Origin: Streptomyces paradoxus
GTDB taxonomy: Bacteria; Actinomycetota; Actinomycetes; Streptomycetales; Streptomycetaceae
Reading direction: 5' to 3'
DNA: 64,000 bases
Assembly: GCF_014202475.1 (NCBI RefSeq)
Contig: NZ_JACHGV010000011.1
Span: forward strand, 1 to 64,000
Shown here: positions 35,086 to 42,868 of the stretch, in pieces
How positions within the stretch are numbered: the first letter of the stretch is position 1
Layout: each line of letters starts with the position of its first letter
Program-made: the position numbers and the translations under genes
Notes under the pieces: generated by a model
What the model saw: only the letters and a program-made list of their open reading frames with translations
The model's database searches: none
What the model was told of the DNA's origin: nothing

Positions 35086-35250
35086 GGGTCCTCCCTTTGA
35101 TAAGAGTGCTGCTCGTGTCAGGTGTGCGGACCCGGCCGGGGCACCGTCGTCACGGTAGGTGCGTTGGCGCGCGTGTGGAGGCCCGGTCAGGGGCTTTTCC
35201 GGGTCGGGTCGGGGTCCACTCAGGGGTGGTCGGGCACGTGGGGTGCCCCT

Positions 35251-35723
35251 GAGGTGCGCGCAATTCCCGGCACCCTGTGGACCCCTGGTTCCGCCCCGGC
35301 CCCGCTGGTCCTGATGGCCCACAACGACGGCCTGCCCGAGGCGGACCCCCGGCCCGGGCCCGGTACACCGCGGCGCGCGGCTACGCCGTGGCCACCGTCG
35401 ACGCCGCCGGGTGCGGCGAACGCCCCCGTTCCGCCGCGGACGAGCAGGCCCGTGCCGACCTCCGGCGGGCGATGCGGGCCGGTGAGCCGGTCGACGAGAT
35501 CTTCGAGTCCCTCATCGGCCCCCTGGTCGACAACGCGGTGCCGGAATGGCAGACCACTCTGGACGCCCTTCTCGAACTGCAACCCCCGGCAACGGGCCCT
35601 GGACCTGTTCGACGCCTTCGGCAGCGAGGAGAAGACGCTGCACGCGAATCCGGGAGGGCACACCGGCACCCCTGGTTCGAGCTGGAGGACGGCTGCCGGT
35701 TCCTGGACCGGCACCTGAAGTGA
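35251..35723 (+). pseudogene. Dienelactone hydrolase-like alpha/beta hydrolase, internally deleted and frameshifted
   Basis: Pieces of one hydrolase alternate between two frames: GTLWTPGSAPAPLVLMAHND, then YTAARGYAVATVDAAGCGER and AVPEWQTTLDALLELQ, then QRALDLFDAFGSEEKTLHAN, then WFELEDGCRFLDRHLK before a stop. The nucleophile-elbow region that should lie between the second and third pieces is gone, so the protein cannot be active. An inverted repeat CTCAGGGG/CCCCTGAG (35219-35226, 35246-35253) marks the upstream border. No other gene was seen in 35086-35784. Confidence 0.7.
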
Positions 35724-35784
35724 GGCGGGGTACCTCGTCCGGCCTGCGTCGGAGACGGGTGGCCCGAAGCCGCGCGTCGAACCT

Positions 35785-36414
35785 GTGCTTGCCTACCTCG
35801 TGCAGCACGACCAGGGGTTGATCCTTTTCGACACCGGCATCGGCAGCGCGGGCCCCGAGACCGAAGCCCGCTACCGGCCCCGGCGCCGAGACCTGCAAAA
35901 TGCCCTGTCCGCGGCCGGAGTTGCGCTGGATGACATCTCCCTCGTCGCGAACTGCCATCTCCACTTCGACCATTGCGGCGGCAACCCTCTCCTGGGCGGC
36001 AGGCCGATTCTGGTTCAGGACGTCGAGCTCGCCACTGCCCGCAAGGGCGGCTACACCATCGACGCACTGATCGACTTCTCCGCCGCGACCTATGAGGAGC
36101 TCGCTGGTGAAACCGAGATCTGGCCGGGAGCCTGGATCATCCCGACGCCGGGGCACACCCAAGGGCATCAATCACTGGTCCTCGGGCAACCCGACGGCAC
36201 CGTAGTCCTCGCGGGCCAGGCACACGACTTCGCCTCGCACTTCGCGTCCGACCAGATGGCCCGCCAAGCGGCACTTCACGGCGTGGAACAGCCACTTCCC
36301 ACCTACCGGCCCTGGCTGGAGCGACTCGCCGACTTCGACCCACGACGCGTTCTCTTCGCTCACGACTGCTCGGTCTGGGAACCGTCGCAGAGCCCGTTCC
36401 AGGGCGCGCCGTGA
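35785..36414 (+). CDS. MBL-fold metallo-hydrolase (N-acyl homoserine lactonase-like), possibly N-truncated
   Basis: A 209-aa metallo-beta-lactamase fold with the zinc motif HLHFDH (His58, His60, Asp62, His63), a second His in TPGHTQGH, and LFAHDCSVW near the C-terminus. It resembles quorum-quenching lactonases. Family members normally have 30-40 residues before the first strand. Here the frame opens only at a stop at 35716-35718 and the first start codon is GTG 35785, directly after a pseudogene, so the N-terminus may have been lost. All visible metal ligands remain. Confidence 0.75.
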   Translation: MLAYLVQHDQGLILFDTGIGSAGPETEARYRPRRRDLQNALSAAGVALDDISLVANCHLHFDHCGGNPLLGGRPILVQDVELATARKGGYTIDALIDFSAATYEELAGETEIWPGAWIIPTPGHTQGHQSLVLGQPDGTVVLAGQAHDFASHFASDQMARQAALHGVEQPLPTYRPWLERLADFDPRRVLFAHDCSVWEPSQSPFQGAP

Positions 36415-36448
36415 CGCATGACGCCGAATGCCGGCCGCTGACGCCGCC

Positions 36449-36479
36449 TTGACCTCAAGTGAACCTGAGGTTCTACGGT
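36449..36479 (+). promoter_or_regulatory. SoxR/MerR-type promoter with 19-bp spacer
   Basis: A TTGACC -35 (36449-36454) and a TACGGT -10 (36474-36479) are separated by 19 bp, the overlong spacing activated by MerR-family regulators. Within the spacer lies CCTCAAGTGAACCTGAGG (36453-36470), which matches the SoxR-type palindrome CCTCAAGTTAACTTGAGG at 16 of 18 positions. It drives the small winged-helix gene at 36514. No merR/soxR gene was found in the window. Confidence 0.65.
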
Positions 36480-36513
36480 CATCACATTCCGTTGATCACG
36501 ACGAGGAGGACAC

Positions 36514-36978
36514 ATGAGCGTGACGCTCAAGGAGTACTCGCAGGAGGAGTTGGCCGCTCAGCCCATCGGCGCATGGACTGGGATGGCCTGCCGGCTGGTG
36601 GTCGGGGCCATCCGTGAGCAGTTGGCGGTGGAGGACCTCACACAGCCGCATTGGTGGACACTCAACCACGTCGCCGCGAAGCCGGGTAAGTGGACCCGCG
36701 CAGCGTTGATCGCGCGGCTTACGAAGTGGGACGACCTCGGGACCGACTTCCATGGTGTCTTCGATGACCTTGTCGGTCGTGGCTGGCTGACAGAGGATGC
36801 GGGGCTCATGACCTTGACCGAGGCAGGAGAGGGCGGGCGCCTCCGGGCCAGGGAGCGAAACCTTCGTGTGCATCGGCAGGTGCACGAAGGCGTTGAAACG
36901 GCCGACTTCGTGACCACGATCAACGTCCTGCGTCGCATGGTCGCCAACCTGGGAGGCGACGGCAACCTGCCCGACTGA
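36514..36978 (+). CDS. MarR-like winged-helix protein
   Basis: A 154-aa mostly helical protein with a probable winged helix: QPHWWTLNHVAAKPGKWTRA, then a recognition region and wing (DLVGRGWLTEDAGLMTLTEA), resembling small MarR-family proteins of actinobacteria. ATG 36514 follows GAGGAGG. Its promoter has a SoxR-like operator, so expression probably responds to redox-active compounds. DNA targets are unknown, and it could also act by protein-protein contact. Confidence 0.65.
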   Translation: MSVTLKEYSQEELAAQPIGAWTGMACRLVVGAIREQLAVEDLTQPHWWTLNHVAAKPGKWTRAALIARLTKWDDLGTDFHGVFDDLVGRGWLTEDAGLMTLTEAGEGGRLRARERNLRVHRQVHEGVETADFVTTINVLRRMVANLGGDGNLPD

Positions 36979-37134
36979 CGGGGTGCCGCCAGCGGTCGTA
37001 CACGGCGCGTCGCCACTGTCAGCCGACCGCGCCGTGCTCGGCATCGCCGTCGCCGAGGAGACGGCGCCCTGCCCTGTGCCGGCTTGCGTACGACCAGGTC
37101 ACCGCGGTCAGGAGAACCGGGATGGCGACACGTC

Positions 37135-37323
37135 CGGCTCCGCCGTACCGGACCGCGGGCGCCTCGGCCTGCAGCAGTTCCTGATGCACGGCCTTGAGCC
37201 CGGCGCCCGGGTCGCTGCCGAGGTCGTCGCGGAGCTCGCGCCGGCAGGCGTCGGCAGACGCGCCTCGTCATCGTCATCACCCGCGGTCTCCCTGACCGTG
37301 ATCCACCCGTGGTACTCAATCAC
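37135..37323 (-). pseudogene. Chimeric debris: Imm7-like start and BTAD-like fragment
   Basis: The minus strand opens with MIEYHGWITVRETAGDDDD, which resembles the start of Imm7 immunity proteins, then loses sense in that frame. A different frame continues with RRELRDDLGSDPGAGLKAVH, a typical BTAD helix of SARP/AfsR regulators. The two pieces belong to unrelated families, so this is probably rearranged debris. The rest of 36979-37559 shows nothing I can identify. Confidence 0.3.
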
Positions 37324-37559
37324 CCCACGATCCTAGTGAGATCGTTCATGTACCTGAGGTCCAGCAGGTAAGGGCTGGCCATCCGAGCGATGCGGAGCCG
37401 GAGCTCATCGACGTGCCGCTGCGGTCGGGCGCCCGGTTGCGGGGTGTCGTACGGGCGGGTGCCCGCCGTCGGCCGCGCCGGGCGACCCGGTGGCGGAGCT
37501 GCGGGCCGAGCGGGCGCCGCTCTAGAGATCCACCGTCGCGGCTCACGGCATCCCTTGCC

Positions 37560-38186
37560 ATGAAGCTGCTCATCCTCGGTGCGACCGGCCCCACCGGTCG
37601 CCATCTGGCCGATCTGGCCCTGCGCTCCGGCGACTCGGTCACGACTCTCGTTCGCAACCCCACGGCCCTGGGCGACCTGGCCGAGAAGGTCACGCCGGTC
37701 ACGGGCGACGCCACGTCTCACCGCGACATCGCCGCCGCCGCGGCCGGACAGGACGCGATCGTCTCCGCGCTCGGCAGAGGAAACTCGGTGCGCGCCGACG
37801 GCCTCTTCACGCAGGCCTCGGCGGCCGTGATCGGCGCGGCCGACGAGGCAGGTGTCTCCCGACTGGTGTGGCTGTCATCGTTCGGCGTCGGCTCCACCTT
37901 CGCCGAGTCGAGCGCCACCCAGAAGACGATCTACCGCACACTGCTGCGGTCGATCTACGCCGACAAGGAGATCGCGGACAACCGCATCCGCTCCAGCGGC
38001 CTGGACTGGACCGTGGTCTACCCGACCCGGCTGACCCACGGCCCCGCCAAGGGCACGTACAGCGCGGGAGACCGCCTGCCGATGAAGGGCAACCCGACCA
38101 TCAGTCGCGCGGACGTGGCCGCCTTCATGCACCGGGCGGCGCACGGCAGCGACTGGATCCACCGCAGCCCCGTGATCACCGACTGA
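37560..38186 (+). CDS. NAD(P)-binding protein (NmrA-like/atypical SDR)
   Basis: A 208-aa Rossmann-fold protein: LILGATGPTGRHLADLAL at the N-terminus (GxxGxxG type), VTGDATSHRDIAAAAAGQDA, VSRLVWLSSFGVGS, and DWTVVYPTRLTHG. It is similar to NmrA/flavin-reductase-like proteins often tied to redox sensing. The start is ATG 37560, without a strong Shine-Dalgarno. The function is not assignable beyond NAD(P) binding. Confidence 0.8.
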   Translation: MKLLILGATGPTGRHLADLALRSGDSVTTLVRNPTALGDLAEKVTPVTGDATSHRDIAAAAAGQDAIVSALGRGNSVRADGLFTQASAAVIGAADEAGVSRLVWLSSFGVGSTFAESSATQKTIYRTLLRSIYADKEIADNRIRSSGLDWTVVYPTRLTHGPAKGTYSAGDRLPMKGNPTISRADVAAFMHRAAHGSDWIHRSPVITD

Positions 38187-38245
38187 CCTGCCCACGACCG
38201 GATCAGCCCCGCCCTGAATCGCCCCAGAAGCCCCGGCCCACCTGT

Positions 38246-38297
38246 ATGACAGTCGTTATAGCGGGCGTGTACCCTGCCTTCCATAACGACTGTCATA
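38246..38297. promoter_or_regulatory. Two TetR-type operators upstream of the tautomerase gene
   Basis: TATGACAGTCGTTATA (38246-38261) and CATAACGACTGTCATA (38282-38297) are near-perfect reverse complements of each other. Both fit the palindromic consensus TATRAC-N4-GTYATA, which also occurs before the nearby tetR gene and the ABM gene. The second copy touches the tautomerase Shine-Dalgarno AGGAGG. Confidence 0.75.
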
Positions 38298-38307
38298 GGA
38301 GGATGCC

Positions 38308-38784
38308 GTGACCATCATCACCGTGAACACGCCCAAGGGACGCCTCAGTTCGGAGCAGCGCCGTGAGCTGGCCGAGACGCTGACGGACGCGGTACTGGTG
38401 CCCGAGGTGGGTCAGTTCGCCCCGGCGGCGCGGCCCGGGTTCCAGGTGCACTTCGTCGAGCGTGAGCGGGACATGATGGCCATCGGCGGCCGGCTGCTGG
38501 CGGACGCCGACCCGGAACCCGACGTGATGGTGATCGACCTCGCGGTCATGGACGCCGCCTGGCAGTCGGAGGTACGGGCCGAGGTCATCGAGCGTGCGCT
38601 GGCCGCACTGGCGGCGGCCTGCGGGCTCGACCAGCCGGCCCCGGGCTGGTGGGTCAACTTCCGGGTGATCGACGAGGGCAGCTGGGGCTCGTCCGGCGGT
38701 GTGCTGTCGATCCTGCCGCTGCTTCAGAGCGGGGTGTTCACGGAGGAGCGGGTCAAGGCGGTCCGTGCCGCGCTGGGCACCTGA
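38308..38784 (+). CDS. Tautomerase/4-oxalocrotonate tautomerase-like protein
   Basis: A 158-aa protein of two tautomerase-like segments. It begins TIITVNTPKGRLSSEQRREL after a GTG start with AGGAGG; the canonical catalytic Pro2 is replaced by Thr2. The C-terminal part has APGWWVNFRVIDEGSWG, as seen in actinobacterial tautomerase homologues. Loss of Pro2 makes classical tautomerase chemistry doubtful. It is probably repressed by the neighbouring TetR through operators at 38246-38297. It converges on the tetR gene. Confidence 0.7.
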   Translation: MTIITVNTPKGRLSSEQRRELAETLTDAVLVPEVGQFAPAARPGFQVHFVERERDMMAIGGRLLADADPEPDVMVIDLAVMDAAWQSEVRAEVIERALAALAAACGLDQPAPGWWVNFRVIDEGSWGSSGGVLSILPLLQSGVFTEERVKAVRAALGT

Positions 38785-38811
38785 AGCCGGGCTGTGGATC
38801 CTGAGCCGGGG

Positions 38812-39396
38812 TCAGCCCTCGACCGCGGCGCGGATGAGCGTCCGCAACTGCTCGGCGGTGCGATCGAGGGGCTCGGTACTGCGCTTGGCGCGGCACATGG
38901 CCACGGTTCCCTCGACGGCCGCGACGATGAGCGTCGCGAGCTGCGCCGCCCGCTCCGGCTCGACGCCGTGCTCACGCAGGGAATCGGCGAGCAGCCCCTC
39001 CCAGGCGGCGAAGACGTCGGCGGCCGCCGCGAGGGCGGCGGACGTCTGACCGGCCGCCGGTTCCTCGATGGAGACCGCGAGGACGGGGCAGCCGGCCCGG
39101 AAGTCGCTGTCTACGACGATCTTGCGCCACAGGGCGAGGAAGGCCAGCAGTCCGGCGACCGGACCGGCCTGCAGTTCCTTGCGCAGGCTGCGCGTGGTCC
39201 ACTCGCCGGTGTAGCGCACGGCCTCGGTGACCAACTGCTGCTTGCCTTCGGGGAAGTAGTGGTACGTCGACCCCAGCGGCGCCCTGGCGTGCTTGGCCGT
39301 CTCGCGAATGCTCGTCGCGTTCAGGCCACGCCGGCTGATCATGTCGGCCGCACCGGCCACGATCCGCTCGCGGGCTGACGCACCGGACTCGGTCAC
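38812..39396 (-). CDS. TetR family repressor (LmrA/YxaF-like)
   Basis: A 194-aa TetR regulator: helix-turn-helix ERIVAGAADMISRRGLNATS with LGSTYHYFPEGKQQLV, and the LmrA/YxaF-type C-terminal domain (LWRKIVVDSDFRAGCPVLAV). The GTG start at 39396 has GGGAGGGG upstream; a longer in-frame reading upstream would run through the operator and is rejected. Matching palindromes precede this gene, the tautomerase gene and the ABM gene, so it is likely the local repressor of all three. Confidence 0.88.
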   Translation of the reverse strand: MTESGASARERIVAGAADMISRRGLNATSIRETAKHARAPLGSTYHYFPEGKQQLVTEAVRYTGEWTTRSLRKELQAGPVAGLLAFLALWRKIVVDSDFRAGCPVLAVSIEEPAAGQTSAALAAAADVFAAWEGLLADSLREHGVEPERAAQLATLIVAAVEGTVAMCRAKRSTEPLDRTAEQLRTLIRAAVEG

Positions 39397-39422
39397 CTGG
39401 AAACCCCTCCCGACCTCTTGTT

Positions 39423-39438
39423 TATAACAATTGTCATA
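39423..39438. promoter_or_regulatory. TetR autoregulatory operator
   Basis: TATAACAATTGTCATA, fitting TATRAC-N4-GTYATA, lies 27 bp upstream of the tetR start codon. It is the third member of the four-site set in 38.2-39.9 kb. Confidence 0.7.
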
Positions 39439-39519
39439 GCCTACACCGGAGAACCCGATGCACCTCCCCCTCACCGAGCCGCCCGCAGCAGCGGGAGCCG
39501 AGCACCTGGAGCACCAGCA

Positions 39520-39846
39520 GGCGGCTGCGGCGGAACGCTCGACGGCGTGCGCCTGCTGTCGCCGCGGACCATCGACCTGATTTTCCGTCAGCAGACGGAC
39601 GGGCCTGACCTCGTGCTCGGGACGCATCTGCGTTTCGGCATCGGCTTCGGGCTGCCGTCCCCGGCTGTGCCGTATCTCCCGCCGGGACGCATCTGCTTCT
39701 GGACCGGGTGGGGCGGTTCGGTGGTCGTGATCGACACCGAACGCCGGGCCGCGATCTCGTACGTCATGAACAGCATGGGAACCGGGCTGCTCGGCAGCGA
39801 CCGGACGACCCAGTACGTCAAGGCCGCCTTCGCGGGCCTGGACTGA
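39520..39846 (+). pseudogene. Class C beta-lactamase-like serine hydrolase, C-terminal remnant
   Basis: About 110 codons of the C-terminus of an EstB/penicillin-binding-type serine hydrolase: GTLDGVRLLSPRTIDLIF, LRFGIGFGLPSP, TGWGGSVVVIDTERRAAISY, VMNSMGTGLLGSDR. The SxxK and YxN motifs and the whole N-terminal domain are missing. It starts from the tetR promoter region and has no Shine-Dalgarno of its own. It occupies most of 39397-39926. Confidence 0.7.
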
Positions 39847-39926
39847 AGGCACGTCAGCGGCCCTTCACCCGCCGGGCTGCGGCGCAACCGGCCGCTGTGA
39901 CCAGCGGCCCGCACGTCTGACATGAT

Positions 39927-39942
39927 TATAACGAGTGTTATA
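39927..39942. promoter_or_regulatory. TetR-type operator upstream of ABM monooxygenase
   Basis: TATAACGAGTGTTATA is the fourth copy of the TATRAC-N4-GTYATA palindrome, 19 bp upstream of the ABM start codon. It suggests that the ABM gene, and probably the alcohol dehydrogenase behind it, belong to the same TetR regulon. Confidence 0.7.
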
Positions 39943-39960
39943 TCGAGAGAGGTGGACCCC

Positions 39961-40284
39961 ATGACCGAGCCGCTGGTCCTGGTGGCGACGATGGTCGCGA
40001 AGCCGGGTCAAGAAGAGCTGGTCGAGAAGACGTTGACGGCGGCGCTGCCCGCGGTGCACGCCGAACCCGGGTGCCTGCGCTACGCGCTGCACCGCAAGGC
40101 GGGCACGACCGGTGAGTTCGTCATGATCGAGAAGTGGGCCTCGCAGGAGGCGCTGGGCGCACACATGAAGGGCGCCGCCATGCGTGAGGTCGGCACCACC
40201 CTGGCACAGGCACTGACCGGGCCCCCGCACTTGGTCTTCCTGGATGCCCTGCCCGCCGGCGACCTGAACGCCGGCGCTCACTGA
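39961..40284 (+). CDS. Antibiotic biosynthesis monooxygenase (ABM) domain protein
   Basis: A 107-aa ABM/YgiN-like ferredoxin-fold protein: VLVATMVAKPGQEELVEKTL, EPGCLRYALHRKAGTTGEFV, MIEKWASQEALGAHMKG. Such small dimers oxidise quinols or other phenolics without cofactor, or detoxify electrophiles. ATG 39961 follows GAGAGGTGG. It is first in a probable two-gene unit with a zinc alcohol dehydrogenase, separated by a stable hairpin. Confidence 0.85.
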   Translation: MTEPLVLVATMVAKPGQEELVEKTLTAALPAVHAEPGCLRYALHRKAGTTGEFVMIEKWASQEALGAHMKGAAMREVGTTLAQALTGPPHLVFLDALPAGDLNAGAH

Positions 40285-40297
40285 CCGACCACGCGGG

Positions 40298-40328
40298 CCG
40301 GGCCGACGGGTGACACCGGTCGGCCCGG
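40298..40328 (+). terminator. Stable intercistronic hairpin
   Basis: CCGGGCCGAC (40298-40307) pairs perfectly with GTCGGCCCGG (40319-40328) over an 11-nt loop, in the 70-bp gap between the ABM and alcohol dehydrogenase genes. There is no T tract. It could partly terminate, protect the upstream mRNA, or set the ratio of the two products. Confidence 0.5.
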
Positions 40329-40354
40329 GACCCCTGCAACCGAGGAGCTTTCCC

Positions 40355-41374
40355 ATGAAGAGCCTGATGTTCGTCGCGCCCGGGCAGCTGCGCTTCGACG
40401 AGGTCGACGCCCCCTCCCTCGTCGAGGGCACGGACGCGCTCGTGCGCCCGCTCGCGGCGACGACATGCGACCTCGACCACCATGTCATCGAGGACAAGAC
40501 GCCGTTCTCCGGCTTCGGCCCGTTCCCGATCGGCCACGAGTGCGTGGGCACGGTGGTCGAGGTCGGCCCCGACTGCACGGACGTCGCGGTCGGTGACGTC
40601 GTGGGCGTCGCGTCGCACATCGCGTGCGGCACCTGCGCGCAGTGCGAGCTCGGACACACCGCCCGCTGTCTCCGCCACGGCGACGCCCAGTACGGCCTGC
40701 CGGTGAACGGCGCCTGGGGAGGGACGTTCGACGAACTCATCCGCGTCCCCTACGCGGACTTCAACCTCGCCAAGCTGCCCGCCGGGGTCGACCCGGTGCA
40801 TCTGGCCTCGATCGGCGACAACCTCGCCCTCGGCTGGGAGACGGTGATGCCGACCGTCGCCGGAGTCTCCGACCCGAAGATCGCGGTCTTCGGCGGAACC
40901 GGCTCCATCGGCCTGTACTGCGTCGACGTCGCCGTCCACTGCGCCGGCGCCCGGACCGTCTACCACGACGACGACCCGGCCAGGATGAAGGTCGCCGAGC
41001 AGCTCGGCGCCGAGGTCCACGACATCCACGGCAAGCGCGAAAAGGACTTCCACCTCGCCGTGGACGCCAGTTGCAACCCAGAACGGCTGCGCAAGGCACT
41101 GCTGTCGGTCATGCCCGAGGGACACGTCAACAGCGTCGGCATCTACTTCGACGACGTCCGGCTCCCCCTGCTCGCGCTGTACCAGCGCGGGGTCCACTTC
41201 CACAACGGCAAGGGCCACGCGCGGCCGAACATGACGCCGACCCTGGAGGCGGTGGCCGCGGGCACCCTCCACCCCGAGCTGGTCACCAGCGGCGTCTACG
41301 GCTGGGACGAGATCCCCCGCGTGCTGACCTCAGGCCGGGCCGGCCACAAGCCGGTCTTCGTCCTGGAGAACTGA
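40355..41374 (+). CDS. Zinc-dependent alcohol dehydrogenase
   Basis: A 339-aa medium-chain dehydrogenase: catalytic zinc ligands around Cys38 and His61-Glu62 (GHE), a structural zinc lobe with Cys91, Cys94, Cys97 and Cys105 (CGTCAQCELGHTARC), and a Rossmann motif FGGTGSIGLYCVDVA. It resembles threonine/alcohol dehydrogenases. The substrate is unknown. ATG 40355 follows GAGGAG. It is probably co-regulated with the ABM gene and followed by a strong terminator. Confidence 0.9.
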   Translation: MKSLMFVAPGQLRFDEVDAPSLVEGTDALVRPLAATTCDLDHHVIEDKTPFSGFGPFPIGHECVGTVVEVGPDCTDVAVGDVVGVASHIACGTCAQCELGHTARCLRHGDAQYGLPVNGAWGGTFDELIRVPYADFNLAKLPAGVDPVHLASIGDNLALGWETVMPTVAGVSDPKIAVFGGTGSIGLYCVDVAVHCAGARTVYHDDDPARMKVAEQLGAEVHDIHGKREKDFHLAVDASCNPERLRKALLSVMPEGHVNSVGIYFDDVRLPLLALYQRGVHFHNGKGHARPNMTPTLEAVAAGTLHPELVTSGVYGWDEIPRVLTSGRAGHKPVFVLEN

Positions 41375-41379
41375 GAAGA

Positions 41380-41412
41380 GCCCCGGCCGGACGGGGGAAT
41401 CACGGCCGGGGC
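41380..41412 (+). terminator. Rho-independent-like terminator after alcohol dehydrogenase
   Basis: GCCCCGGCCG (41380-41389) pairs perfectly with CGGCCGGGGC (41403-41412) over a 13-nt loop, starting 5 bp after the alcohol dehydrogenase stop. A GC-only stem without a T run is usual for Streptomyces terminators. 41413-41640 shows nothing further. Confidence 0.75.
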
Positions 41413-41647
41413 GGTCCGGTGGTGGGCGCGGATGGCGGTCGCCTCGCGGCGAAGGGCTCCACAGGGCTTCAGCCGAACGATCGTCCCTGTGGGCGAATGG
41501 TGAGGCCCGGGGACTCTGTCCCATCCGCACCCACGGTTTGTTCAACGGGCAACCAGCTGTTGTTGTTCCGCACTCCGCCCGCATCCGCAGTGATCCGCGC
41601 CACTCCCCCGGGCGGCCGCCTTCGCGCCCTCCACCCTTTGCCCCACA

Positions 41648-41685
41648 TATCGAAATTCGATAGATTCCCATCGCTACTCGATGGG
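41648..41685 (+). promoter_or_regulatory. Operator-like palindrome and leader hairpin before DUF2975
   Basis: TATCGAA-A-TTCGATA (41648-41662) is a perfect odd palindrome. It is followed by CCCATCG-ctact-CGATGGG (41667-41685), a 7-bp hairpin whose right arm runs into the Shine-Dalgarno GGGAGG of the DUF2975 gene. Together they suggest repressor control and possible leader-structure control of translation. Confidence 0.5.
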
Positions 41686-41695
41686 AGGATGAGGC

Positions 41696-42187
41696 ATGGG
41701 GAAGCTGACACTGTGTGCGCTGCGCGCTGTGCTGGTGGTGCTGCTCGTCGGCACCGTGCTCGTACAGGCCTTGATGGTGTGGACGCTGGTCAGCGGGAAC
41801 GACCCGGAGGACGGGTCGCTCCCACTGACGCCGCTGCGCGTGATCACGATCCTGGGCCTGGTGTCGGCCGAGGTCGTGCTGGTCTGCGTATGGCGGCTGG
41901 TGACGATGGTGCGACGCAGAACCGTGTTCTCCCGCGCCGCCTTCCGCTACGTGGACGCCGTGATCGGCGCGATCGTGGCGGCTGCCCTCGTGTGGTTCGC
42001 CGTCACGATCCTCAACGCGCCGGGCCAGCGGGCCGACCCGGGCGTCACCGTCATCATGGGCGGCGTCGGCCTGGCCATCCTGGGAGTCGCGCTCATCGTG
42101 CTCGTGTTGCGGATGCTGCTGGCCCAGGCCGTCGCGCGCGACGTCGAAGCGTCGCAGATGCGGGCCGAGTTGAACGAGGTGATCTGA
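41696..42187 (+). CDS. DUF2975 membrane protein
   Basis: A 163-aa protein with four predicted transmembrane segments (around residues 8-30, 45-65, 90-110 and 118-142) and the DUF2975 pattern RRRTVFSRAAFRYVDAVI between helices two and three. DUF2975 genes are normally followed by a small Cro/C1-type regulator gene (YozG-like). That partner is missing here and the gene is followed by a truncated SnoaL-like fragment. ATG 41696 follows GGGAGG. The function is unknown. Confidence 0.8.
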   Translation: MGKLTLCALRAVLVVLLVGTVLVQALMVWTLVSGNDPEDGSLPLTPLRVITILGLVSAEVVLVCVWRLVTMVRRRTVFSRAAFRYVDAVIGAIVAAALVWFAVTILNAPGQRADPGVTVIMGGVGLAILGVALIVLVLRMLLAQAVARDVEASQMRAELNEVI

Positions 42188-42189
42188 CG

Positions 42190-42449
42190 ACGACGTTCTC
42201 GCCGTCGGCGACGTAGGTGTCGTCGTGGGCGGTCCAGCCGTCCCAGTCCTCGCCGAACTTCTCCATGACGTTGGCGGCGACGCCCTCAGGGGTGCGGTAG
42301 GTGCCGGCGAGAGGGAAGCCGGCCATCTCCGTCCACTCCACGTCGGGGGCGAGCGTGGCCCTCAGCGCCGCCAGATCGCCGGCCGCCGAGGCCGGGGACT
42401 GGCGGCGTACGACGTCGGCCGGGGCCGTGCACCTGGCGAACTCGCTCAT
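42190..42449 (-). pseudogene. SnoaL/NTF2-like protein, C-terminally truncated
   Basis: From the ATG at 42449 the frame reads a SnoaL-like start (SEFARCTAPADVVRRQ, LAPDVEWTEMAGFPLAGTYR, ANVMEKFGEDWDGW) up to about VADGENVVV. It then runs into the end of the DUF2975 gene without the last strands of the fold. The 3' end was lost at a junction near 42190. Confidence 0.65.
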
Positions 42450-42451
42450 CG

Positions 42452-42660
42452 TCAGCCCCACTTCACCTCGCCCTTGGCGACCTTCGCGCCGATCTGGGCG
42501 GCGATCAGCATGCCGTGGTCCGGGAAGCGCTCGACCAGGGCGCCGGTGAGCGCGGCGCCGCCGGCCGCCTCACCCAGCTCCTCCTCGAACGCGACGAGGT
42601 ACTCGCGGGTCGCGGTGATGGCGGAGGCGTCGGCGGGAGCGCCGGGCAGGCGGTGGCCGG
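42452..42660 (-). pseudogene. MBL-fold hydrolase, C-terminal remnant
   Basis: The last 65 or so codons of a metallo-beta-lactamase-fold protein: GHRLPGAPADASAI, TREYLVAFEEELGEA, LVERFPDHGMLIAAQIGAK, then a stop 2 bp before the SnoaL-like start. The zinc-binding domain is absent. It was probably co-transcribed with the truncated SnoaL-like gene, so both are halves of one former operon. 42661-42868 shows no gene I can name. Confidence 0.6.
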
Positions 42661-42868
42661 GTCCGCCTGGTCGGCCTGGAGCCCCTCACCGGCGACCTCA
42701 TCCTTGAAGGGAACCGCGTCGAGCCCAGGGGCGGCCCGGCCGCGCTCCCCGACCGCCACTACCACGGTCGGTCAAGATTCGGTCTCGCTTGCCCAAGTGC
42801 GGGACGAACGGGGGTTACCACCGGTAAGTTCCGGCCCCCCACTCCCCGTTGTCAGGAGCTCCGGTTTC

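Noticed and set aside
42680..42770. Plus-strand fragment containing LEPLTGDLILEGNRVEPRGG
   Set aside because: It looks coding-like but is too short, lacks a start, and matches nothing I can name; it may be chance or debris.
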